Assembly: GCA_937901285.1 (NCBI GenBank)
Contig: CALCHI010000359.1
Location: 1 to 8,850, forward strand
DNA length: 8,850 bases
Source: UBA8437 sp003445035
GTDB taxonomy: Bacteria > Planctomycetota > Planctomycetia > Planctomycetales > Planctomycetaceae
Direction: 5' to 3'
The translations under genes and the position numbers were made by a program. The notes below the pieces were generated by a model, which ran no database searches, was not told the DNA's origin, and worked only from the letters and a program-made list of their open reading frames with translations. Below, piece after piece: positions 1 to 6,163 of this stretch. Positions within the stretch are counted from its first letter, which is position 1; the number at the start of each line of letters is the position of its first letter.

Positions 1-1809
1 GAGAAGTGGCCCGAGAGTTCTCGAGCTCAGGACACCCGCCTGCAACTGGCCCAGGTCTACGAGGGCAAGCGGCCCCTGGAGGCGGCTCGGAACTATGCGA
101 AGGTGTCCGAGAGTTCCCAGGTCTACGCCGAGGCGCAGACCCGGGCCGGACAGCAGTTTCTCCGGGCGTGGCTCGATGGCAGTTCCGCTCCTCCCGCCTC
201 ACGGCCTTCCCAGTCCGATCTCGATAGCTGGCTCGCTTCGGCCCAAACGCACCTCCGCAACGGAATCACCCGGACGGAGAAAGTGACACCTCCGACAGTC
301 GCGGCCCCCGAGTTGCTGATCGCCGCCAAGGTCTCGCTGGCCCAGATCCAGAACAATTCCGGCAAGTACCAGCAGAGCATCGACCTGTTGATCAAGGATC
401 CTCACAGCGTGGTCACCGCGATCGGTGTTCCCGACGAGGCCAAGCGGCCCGAGTCGGGTGTGCGGCGCCGGGAATTTGCCAGCCTGGCAGCCCAGTTGTT
501 GCTCCGGGCCCGTATCGGCCTCCGACAACTCGAAGAGGCACAGACGGCAATGGAACTGCTCGAGAAGATCGCGGGAGCGGCCGAGGGCGAGGCGGTGACC
601 GAGCTCTACCGGCAACTTGGTGATGAACTCAAGCAGGAACTCGAACGGCTGGCTGCGGCGGGCAACCAGCAGCGGGTCACCGAGGTTCTCGAGGCGTTCG
701 AGGACTTCCTGGGCCGGTTGAGGCAGCGGACCGATCAGACCTTCAACAGCCTGATCTGGATCGCCGAGACGTACAGCGGGCTGGGACAGGGGGCGACCGA
801 GAAAACGCGTGCCGCCACCTTCTTTGGCCACGCGGCCGAAAGTTACCAGCAGATCCTGGAACGAGCGGATCAGTTGGTCAGTGACGAGGCCAAGCGGAAG
901 AAACTCGTCCCGGGCGTGAGCCTGCGATTGGCCAACTGCCTTCGACACCAGGGCAACTTCGACGGCGCTCGCGAGTTGATCGTCCAACTCTCCACCAGCC
1001 AGCCGCTGGCACTGGATGTGCAGTTCGAAGCGGCCGCGATGTACCAGGCCTGGGGCAATTCCGGACAGGCCGAAAACTTCGAGAAGGCGATCGTCGGTGT
1101 CGAGTCCGAGAAGGTGCTGGGTTGGAGCAAGATCGCATTGTATCTCCAGCGTCTGATCGACAGCCGTTCGAAGGACGCCGACAGGTACCGGGATCGACGC
1201 TGGGAATCCCGGTACAACCAGTTGCAGTGTCGGATTCAGCATGCTGCAGCGGTGGTCGACGAGAAGCAGCGGAAGGAGCAGTTGGAGCGGGCTCGTTCAG
1301 AGGTCCAGGGGATGATGCTGGTCACCTCGTCGATCGACGGCCGTTGGCAGGTGCGTTATGACGCGGCCTATCGCCAGATCCTCGAGGGACTCGGTGAACC
1401 GGTGATCACGCTGGCCGGGTACCGTGAGAAGTACAAGCCACAGGCGGCGGCTCCGCCAGCAGTGGCGGCCTCCCAGCCGCGAGCGGCCGTGGCCGCCGGA
1501 CCGGCCGCGGTGGTCGGGACGACAGCGGCTGTGACCGACGCCGGGTCGAGCATGCTGGGACTGATCTTCGCTGGTGTGCTGTTGGCCGGCGGCGGGATCG
1601 CGGTCGTTGTCATGTTCAAGGGGGCTTCGAGCAAGAAACGCTCGCGTCGCCGTTATGCTCCGGATGCCGCCCCGGCTCCGCGAGCGGCCCAGAGAAAGAC
1701 CGCACGTGGCAAGCGGCCGGGACAGCCTGCGGCTGAAGGTCAGTCGTCCGGGGGTGTCCAGGGCGGCCAGCCCCGTCAGAAACGCCGAAGGCCGAGACCC
1801 GAAGCATGA
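1..1809 (+). CDS. TPR-repeat protein with C-terminal membrane anchor and basic tail (5' end missing)
   Basis: The frame is open from the first base to the TGA at 1807-1809 (602 codons), so the start lies upstream of the window. The GTG at 103 is inside a TPR-like helix pair and is unlikely to be the start. Residues here count from the window edge. Degenerate TPR-like helical hairpins appear near 11-42, 104-134, 160-190, 248-292, 305-335 and 338-365, with a charged, possibly coiled-coil stretch near 198-245. An Ala/Pro-rich linker (about 480-515) leads to one hydrophobic segment (about 518-539) and a tail of about 60 residues rich in Lys/Arg with several RRR/KRRR clusters. By the positive-inside rule the tail is cytoplasmic and the TPR part periplasmic, which would need an export signal in the missing N-terminus. 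It sits 72 nt upstream of a second TPR gene and an ExbB/ExbD cassette, so it is probably a scaffold or effector of that motor. The exact family is not recognised. Confidence 0.85.
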   Translation, partial: EKWPESSRAQDTRLQLAQVYEGKRPLEAARNYAKVSESSQVYAEAQTRAGQQFLRAWLDGSSAPPASRPSQSDLDSWLASAQTHLRNGITRTEKVTPPTVAAPELLIAAKVSLAQIQNNSGKYQQSIDLLIKDPHSVVTAIGVPDEAKRPESGVRRREFASLAAQLLLRARIGLRQLEEAQTAMELLEKIAGAAEGEAVTELYRQLGDELKQELERLAAAGNQQRVTEVLEAFEDFLGRLRQRTDQTFNSLIWIAETYSGLGQGATEKTRAATFFGHAAESYQQILERADQLVSDEAKRKKLVPGVSLRLANCLRHQGNFDGARELIVQLSTSQPLALDVQFEAAAMYQAWGNSGQAENFEKAIVGVESEKVLGWSKIALYLQRLIDSRSKDADRYRDRRWESRYNQLQCRIQHAAAVVDEKQRKEQLERARSEVQGMMLVTSSIDGRWQVRYDAAYRQILEGLGEPVITLAGYREKYKPQAAAPPAVAASQPRAAVAAGPAAVVGTTAAVTDAGSSMLGLIFAGVLLAGGGIAVVVMFKGASSKKRSRRRYAPDAAPAPRAAQRKTARGKRPGQPAAEGQSSGGVQGGQPRQKRRRPRPEA

Positions 1810-1881
1810 TCTGCGGTCGGCCGATTCGAACATCAGGAAATCAGAAGCGACAAAGACCAGAACCAACGGAGCTTGACGCCG

Positions 1882-2958
1882 ATGTGTGATCGATTCGTAC
1901 TTGCCACCTCGATGCTGCTGACACTCGTCGTGTCGCTGTCGGCGACGCGATCCGCACAGGCGATCGACCAGGTGATTCGCAAGAGTTCTGCGAACCCGGT
2001 TCGCGGCAAGATCACCGCGATCTCCAAGACGGGCCTGACGGTCAAGCCCCAGGTCGGTGCCGACGTGATGGTGCCGGCCAACGACATCGTCGATGTCCGC
2101 TGGGACGGTGAGCCGGTCAAGCTGATCACCGCCCGGGGAGCCGATCGGGCGTCGAGGTACACCCAGGCGTTGAAGGCTTATGCCGACGTGGAGTCCGATC
2201 CCAAGGCCGCCGCTGACAACATCAACAAGGACCTGAAGTTCCTGGTCGCACGGGCGACCGCCGGGCAGGCACTGGCCGGAGCCGGAAAACTGGAGGATGC
2301 TCGTGCCAAGCTCGAAGCGTTCCTGCAGGTCGGGGCAACCAGCTTTCGCTATTTCGACGCTGTCGGATTGCTCGGTCGCGTCGAACTGGCCGCCGGCAGC
2401 CACGACAAGGCCAAGGCCCAGTTCACCGCGTTGGCCGGAGCTCCCTGGCTCGACTACAAGATGGCCGGCCAGAGTGCCCAGGCACGAGTGCTGCTGGCCC
2501 AGGGCAACGTCGACGGAGCCCTGTCGGCCTTCCAGGCGGTGATCACCCAGGGGGGCAACAATCCCGACAAGGCGATCAAGGGGCAGAGATTCCAGGCGGT
2601 TCTGGGCAAGTCGAGTTGCCTGATCCGCAAACAGGGACAGGCCTCGTTCACAGCCGCACTCAAGGATCTCGACGGTGTCCTCGCCGAGGCCTCCGACTCC
2701 GACAGCCGCGTCTTGGCCGAAGCGTACCTCCGGCAGGGAGATTGCCTGCGACTGTTGGGGCGGCAGAAGGAGGCGGTGTTGTCCTATCTGCATGTCGACC
2801 TGCTGTTTGCTGCCGAGGCCACGTTGCACGCCGAATCGCTGTTCCATCTCGGGACTCTCTGGTCGGCCGTCGGGCATCCCGATCGAGCCTCTTCGGCCAG
2901 GGAACGTCTGCGAAGTGACTATCCACAGAGTTCGTGGGCGAAGAAACTGGGAAGTTGA
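1882..2958 (+). CDS. Exported TPR protein with N-terminal beta-type domain, partner of the ExbB/ExbD motor
   Basis: This encodes 358 residues. I chose the ATG at 1882 because GGAG at 1868-1871 lies 10 nt upstream; the in-frame TTG at 1873 is almost on top of that GGAG. Residues 1-27 form a signal peptide: MCDR, a hydrophobic core at about 6-20, then Ala-Gln-Ala before Ile28-Asp29 as a good signal peptidase I site. Residues about 36-78 look like a small SH3-like beta domain, with the pattern RGKIT, KTGLTVK, VPANDIVDVRWDGEP. From about 123 to 348 there are five or six TPR-like helix pairs, the last ending in DYPQSSWAKKL, which resembles the end of TPR units in CpoB/YbgF-type proteins. No membrane segment follows the signal peptide, so the mature protein should be soluble or loosely bound in the periplasm. 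Position before ExbB/ExbD recalls cpoB near tolQR, but orthology is not shown. Confidence 0.86.
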   Translation: MCDRFVLATSMLLTLVVSLSATRSAQAIDQVIRKSSANPVRGKITAISKTGLTVKPQVGADVMVPANDIVDVRWDGEPVKLITARGADRASRYTQALKAYADVESDPKAAADNINKDLKFLVARATAGQALAGAGKLEDARAKLEAFLQVGATSFRYFDAVGLLGRVELAAGSHDKAKAQFTALAGAPWLDYKMAGQSAQARVLLAQGNVDGALSAFQAVITQGGNNPDKAIKGQRFQAVLGKSSCLIRKQGQASFTAALKDLDGVLAEASDSDSRVLAEAYLRQGDCLRLLGRQKEAVLSYLHVDLLFAAEATLHAESLFHLGTLWSAVGHPDRASSARERLRSDYPQSSWAKKLGS

Positions 2959-3024
2959 CGACCGGCCCCCGGGCCCACAACCACGACCAACACAACCACA
3001 ACGATTGCATCACTGGAGATGATC

Positions 3025-3966
3025 ATGTCCGACCACCTGCTTGCACGCCGCACGGCCGTGTGGATGTTTGCCAGCCTGTGCCTGGCGACATTGCTGTTCC
3101 TGGGTCCGGCGGCCGGCCGCACCCTGGCCTGGCAGGACGAGAAGGCGGCCGAAACGCCGCCCGCCGATGCGGCACAACCGGCGGCACAACCGGCGGCACA
3201 ACCCGCGGCTGCAGCTGATGGCGGCGGGGCGACGGCAGATCCCGACGCCGCGGCTGGTGAGACTCCGGCGGCGGCGACCTCCGAGAGCCTGCTGACCAAG
3301 TCGATCGGTTCGCTGGGGTTCTTTTTCGGTCCGATCTTCCTGGTGATCTCCTTCATGCTGGTGGCGCTGGTGATGATGAACGTGTTACAGATTCGCCGGG
3401 ACGTGTTGTTGCCGCCCGATTTCGTCGACGATTTCGAGGACCAGCTCAACAACAAGGATTACCAGGGTGCCTACAACATCGCCCGCGATCACGACTCGAT
3501 GGTCGCTCGTGTCCTGACCTCCGGCCTGACCAAGCTCAACCGTGGCTACTCCGAGGCGGTCGAGGGGATGCAGGAGGTGGGTGAGGACGAGAACATGTCG
3601 CTGGAGCATCGTCTGAGCTACCTGGCGCTGATCGGTTCGATCGCGCCGATGATTGGCCTGGCCGGCACGGTCACAGGCATGATCGACTCGTTCGACGAGA
3701 TCGCCAATTCGGCCACGCAGCCGGAACCGGCAAAGCTGGCCGACGGGATCTCGACGGCACTCTGGACGACACTGGTCGGGTTGGGCATCGCGATCCCCGC
3801 GATGATCTCCTACAGCATTCTCCGCAATCGTGTCTCTCGACTGGTGCTCGAGGTGGGCATGGTCAGCGAGGGGCTGATGGCCCGGTTCCAGACCCTGGGT
3901 CGCAGCAAGCCCGCCGCCGGTGGCGCTGCCGCCGCGGCACCCGCTCCGGCCGCGCCGCAGGAGTAA
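3025..3966 (+). CDS. MotA/TolQ/ExbB-family proton channel protein with N-terminal signal sequence
   Basis: This encodes 313 residues. GGAG at 3015-3018 touches the ATG at 3019 but is 6 nt from the ATG at 3025, so 3025 is the better start. Residues about 12-33 form a signal-like hydrophobic stretch, possibly cleaved before the acidic, Ala/Pro-rich region (38-90), which includes three tandem AAQP units. The family core follows: TM1 about 98-120, a cytoplasmic domain about 125-195, TM2 about 198-222 with SIAPMIGLAGTVTGMI, and TM3 about 239-266 with GISTALWTTLVGLGIAIPAM. These Gly/Thr-rich blocks are the hallmark of TolQ/ExbB, where a pentamer surrounds ExbD/TolR and conducts protons. The C-terminus is an Ala/Pro tail. 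It should work with the two downstream ExbD proteins in the inner membrane. Whether it is functionally TolQ, ExbB or a separate branch cannot be told from sequence, so no symbol is given. Confidence 0.95.
   Translation: MSDHLLARRTAVWMFASLCLATLLFLGPAAGRTLAWQDEKAAETPPADAAQPAAQPAAQPAAAADGGGATADPDAAAGETPAAATSESLLTKSIGSLGFFFGPIFLVISFMLVALVMMNVLQIRRDVLLPPDFVDDFEDQLNNKDYQGAYNIARDHDSMVARVLTSGLTKLNRGYSEAVEGMQEVGEDENMSLEHRLSYLALIGSIAPMIGLAGTVTGMIDSFDEIANSATQPEPAKLADGISTALWTTLVGLGIAIPAMISYSILRNRVSRLVLEVGMVSEGLMARFQTLGRSKPAAGGAAAAAPAPAAPQE
3169..3204 (+). repeat. Three tandem 12-bp repeats encoding AAQP
   Basis: The unit GCGGCACAACCG occurs at 3169-3180 and 3181-3192, and with one change in the last base at 3193-3204. 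It encodes three AAQP units in the extracytoplasmic linker of the ExbB-like protein. The period is a multiple of three, so copy-number change would alter linker length without breaking the frame. Confidence 0.9.
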
Positions 3967-3980
3967 CCCGGTAACGGAGA

Positions 3981-4002
3981 CTGGCCGTGTTGACGGCTAC
4001 AG
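3981..4002 (+). promoter_or_regulatory. Intercistronic hairpin just before the SD of the first exbD
   Basis: CTGGCCGT (3981-3988) can pair with ACGGC (3993-3997) plus CAG (4000-4002), leaving a GTTG loop and a two-base TA bulge. The SD-like TGAGGA (4003-4008) follows directly, 7 nt before the ATG at 4016. There is no T-tract, so it is not an ordinary terminator. It may affect mRNA stability or ribosome access. The structure is read by eye and its role is inferred. Confidence 0.35.
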
Positions 4003-4015
4003 TGAGGAATCGCTG

Positions 4016-4618
4016 ATGCGGATCAAGAAGACAGACCCGGTACTGGCTGAAGTCGACATGACGCCGATGATCGACATCGTGTTCCAGTTGATCGCCTTCT
4101 TCATGGTGATCTCCAACTTCGAGCAGACCCAGGCCGACGAGCGGGTGCGGCTGCCCGAGGACGTGCTGGCACAGCCGCCGACGGTCAAGCCCGCCCACGA
4201 ACTGGTGCTCAACGTTGGTTTTGTCCGCGATCCCGATCACGGGATTCCTGAACAGGGGCCGGTGGTGTTTCACAACGCCGAGTTCTGTCGGATCACCGAT
4301 ACGGATTCGCCGGCAGAGGTGCTGATCTTCAACCGGAGTTCCGGGAGCAACGAGACCAGGAAGACGGTTCCGTTTGCGTACCGCCTTGAACAGGAGAAGC
4401 GGCTGTTCTACGACCGCGGCGTGAATCCGGCGGAGGAGGTGACGGTGATCGTGCGGGCTGACACCCGTGTGCCGACCGGTCTGGTACAGAAGCTGATCCA
4501 GATGGCCCAGGAACCGTTCACCGGCGGCGACGGAACCTCACAGGGCGGTTTTGCCAAGTTTGCCCTGAAGGCCGAGCAGACGTCGGCCAGTCGCGCCTTC
4601 CAGACGCGGAGTCCGTGA
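4016..4618 (+). CDS. ExbD/TolR-family biopolymer transport protein, long form (first of two)
   Basis: This encodes 200 residues. I chose the ATG at 4016 because TGAGGA lies 7 nt upstream and the protein then begins with the usual short cytoplasmic segment (MRIKKTDP). The single TM helix is about 18-34, in the context DMTPMIDIVFQLIAFFM. Asp20 matches the conserved membrane aspartate of ExbD/TolR that carries protons at the interface with ExbB/TolQ. The periplasmic part ends with the family-type pattern EVTVIVRADTRVPTG (about 141-155) and a final strand near 179-186. At 200 residues it is longer than typical ExbD (about 140). The extra length is a polar insert at about 70-135 between the first periplasmic strand and the C-terminal fold. 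It lies 49 nt after the ExbB-like gene and 3 nt before a second ExbD, with which it probably forms a heteromeric stator partner. Confidence 0.93.
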   Translation: MRIKKTDPVLAEVDMTPMIDIVFQLIAFFMVISNFEQTQADERVRLPEDVLAQPPTVKPAHELVLNVGFVRDPDHGIPEQGPVVFHNAEFCRITDTDSPAEVLIFNRSSGSNETRKTVPFAYRLEQEKRLFYDRGVNPAEEVTVIVRADTRVPTGLVQKLIQMAQEPFTGGDGTSQGGFAKFALKAEQTSASRAFQTRSP

Positions 4619-4621
4619 CCC

Positions 4622-5143
4622 ATGCAGTTCCGCAATCAGAACCAGCCCGAGAAGATCGAGCCGCAGATGGCGCCGATGATCGACGTCGTGTTTCTGCTGC
4701 TGATCTTTTTCATGCTGACGTTGAAAATCATCAGCCCCGAGGGCGATTTCAACATCAATATGCCCGCCGTGGCGCAGGCCCAGACCGAGACGCCGAAACT
4801 GCTGCCGGACTTCAAGGTCCGGTTGTTGGCGGATGCGGCGACCGGTCAACTGGTCGAGGTGCGCTTCGGTCAGCGAAGCCTCGGCAATGGCCCGCAGGCC
4901 TTCCAGTTGCTTCAGCAGACGATCAAGGAGCAGATTGCCGGAAGTCCGTACGCCGACGAGGTCGAGATCGAGATCGATGCGGACTTCGACCTGAACTACG
5001 AGCACGTGATCAGCGCCGTCAGTGCCTGCACCGGTGAGATCTCCGCATCCAGCGACGGCAGCAAGCCGAAGATCTCGCGGTTTGTCGAGAAGATCAAGTT
5101 CGCTCCGCCTCGCCAGAGCCAGCGAGCTGCGGTTGGCGGCTAG
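4622..5143 (+). CDS. ExbD/TolR-family biopolymer transport protein (second of two)
   Basis: This encodes 173 residues from the ATG at 4622, three bases after the stop of the first exbD. GGAG at 4608-4611 lies 10 nt upstream, inside the preceding gene, which fits translational coupling. The short cytoplasmic N-terminus (MQFRNQNQPEKIEPQMAP) leads into one TM helix at about 19-36. Asp21, in APMIDVVFLLLIFFM, is the expected proton-carrying aspartate. The periplasmic region has the strand patterns FKVRLLAD and VEIEIDADFDLNYEHVISAV and ends near VEKIKFAPP. The sequence around the aspartate differs clearly from the upstream copy (VFLLLIFF against VFQLIAFF), so this is an old paralogue rather than a recent duplication. 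It is the last gene of the operon; the convergent xerD ends 15 nt further on. Confidence 0.93.
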   Translation: MQFRNQNQPEKIEPQMAPMIDVVFLLLIFFMLTLKIISPEGDFNINMPAVAQAQTETPKLLPDFKVRLLADAATGQLVEVRFGQRSLGNGPQAFQLLQQTIKEQIAGSPYADEVEIEIDADFDLNYEHVISAVSACTGEISASSDGSKPKISRFVEKIKFAPPRQSQRAAVGG

Positions 5144-5157
5144 TCCGGGAGTCCGGG

Positions 5158-5175
5158 GTTACCCCCGCGGGTGAC
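5158..5175. other. Short hairpin in the convergent junction, possible weak terminator
   Basis: GTTACCC (5158-5164) and GGGTGAC (5169-5175) can form a 7-bp stem with one mismatch or wobble pair and a four-base loop. It overlaps the last codons and stop of xerD. No T-run follows on either strand, so intrinsic termination is doubtful. It is the best terminator-like structure in the 15-nt convergent gap. The gap itself holds a tandem AGTCCGGG (5142-5149 and 5150-5157). Confidence 0.2.
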
Positions 5176-6109
5176 ATTGCTCGTGCAGTCCCTTGAGCCG
5201 GCTGTGTTCGACCTGGGTGTAGAGCTGCGTGGTGGCGACGCTGGCGTGGCCGAGCAGTTCCTGCAGTTCGCGGATGCCCGCTCCACCGGCAAGCATGTGG
5301 GTGGCGAAACAGTGGCGGAGCGTGTGGGGACTGACGTTGCCGGAGATGCCCGAGCGTGCGGCGTATTTCTTGACCAGCTTCCACAGCGTGACTCTCGAGA
5401 GCTGGTTGCCACTACGGGTGACGAACAGCCAGGGTGCCTGGCCCGGGCCGACCAGTGTTGGTCGTTCCGTGGCGAGATAATCGGCCAGCGTCTGGCGGAC
5501 ACCGGGACTCGCGATGAACGCCAGACGTTCCTTGTCCCCCTTGCCCAGGCAGCGGCAGAGACCCTCGTCGAGGTCGACGTTGCGGAGCGTGAGACCGGTC
5601 ACTTCCGACGCCCGGCATCCGGTGGCGTACAGCAGTCCGAGCAGCGATCGATCCCTGAGCGGGAATCGGTCGGTGTCGACCCGGCCAGGTTCCTCGATCA
5701 GCCGGTCAACCACGTCGGGGCTCAGGACCTGGGGTAGACGTTGCCACATCTTCGGAGAACGGAACTGCTCGACGGCGGTTTCTGTCAGCACGCCGTCGAA
5801 GACCAGGAAGCGGTAGAAGGTGCGGATGGCACTGAGCCTTCGGGCCAGCGAACTGGTGGCCAACTGGCGGTCCCGGAGTGCCTGCACGTAGTCGCGGAGC
5901 CGATCGGCGTCGACTTCGGCGACCGAGTCGAGTTGGCCGCCGTGGTGTTCGGTCAGCCAGCCGAGAAAGTCCCGAAGATCACCCCGATACGAACGCACCG
6001 TATTGATGGCCAGCCCGCATTCGGCTTCCAGGTAGGCCAGGAACGCAGCGAAGTGCCCGGCGAGTGGTTCGGAGAGTGCGAAGGCGGAGGTGTCGGCGCG
6101 GACTGCCAT
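5159..6109 (-). CDS. xerD: Site-specific tyrosine recombinase XerD
   Basis: This encodes 316 residues. The N-terminal SAM-like DNA-binding domain spans about 15-110 (LAYLEAECGLAINTVRSYRGDL), and the catalytic domain spans about 125-310. All six active-site residues are visible: Arg166 (ATGCRASEV), Lys190 (GKGDKER), His262 and Arg265 (PHTLRHCFATH), His288 (LLGHAS) and the nucleophile Tyr297 (TTQLYTQV). Their spacing equals that of E. coli XerD R148, K172, H244, R247, H270, Y279, and the C-terminus LHEQCHPRG resembles the XerD ending. XerD acts with XerC at dif to resolve chromosome dimers, under FtsK control. XerC, an integron integrase or a phage integrase are less likely given this match and the absence of mobile genes nearby. 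The ATG at 6107-6109 has only a weak purine-rich GAGAAG before it. The gene follows pcrA by 54 nt on the same strand and is probably cotranscribed. Confidence 0.93.
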   Translation of the reverse strand: MAVRADTSAFALSEPLAGHFAAFLAYLEAECGLAINTVRSYRGDLRDFLGWLTEHHGGQLDSVAEVDADRLRDYVQALRDRQLATSSLARRLSAIRTFYRFLVFDGVLTETAVEQFRSPKMWQRLPQVLSPDVVDRLIEEPGRVDTDRFPLRDRSLLGLLYATGCRASEVTGLTLRNVDLDEGLCRCLGKGDKERLAFIASPGVRQTLADYLATERPTLVGPGQAPWLFVTRSGNQLSRVTLWKLVKKYAARSGISGNVSPHTLRHCFATHMLAGGAGIRELQELLGHASVATTQLYTQVEHSRLKGLHEQCHPRG

Positions 6110-6163
6110 ACTTCTCAGGGTCGACCGGCCGACTCGACCACTTGAGAGGCTTGGCGGGAGCCG

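Noticed and set aside
103..105. GTG as the start of the first TPR protein
   Set aside because: The frame is open back to base 1 with TPR-like sequence (RLQLAQVYEGKRPLEAARNY) before it, and there is no good SD.
199..1242. 347-codon minus-strand frame in the first TPR gene
   Set aside because: It is a mirror frame of the TPR-coding sequence with low-complexity composition and no recognisable domain.
1297..2877. 526-codon open frame on the minus strand across the TPR genes
   Set aside because: It is antisense to two well-supported genes, crosses their junction, has no family motif, and is expected from G/C-rich third positions keeping the opposite frame open.
3019..3021. ATG at 3019 as the exbB start
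   Set aside because: The GGAG SD directly abuts it; the ATG at 3025 has a normal 6-nt spacing.
5159..6109. Integrase of a mobile element or integron
   Set aside because: Residue spacing and C-terminus match XerD, the neighbour is a housekeeping helicase, and no att-like repeats, tRNA or cargo genes are visible.
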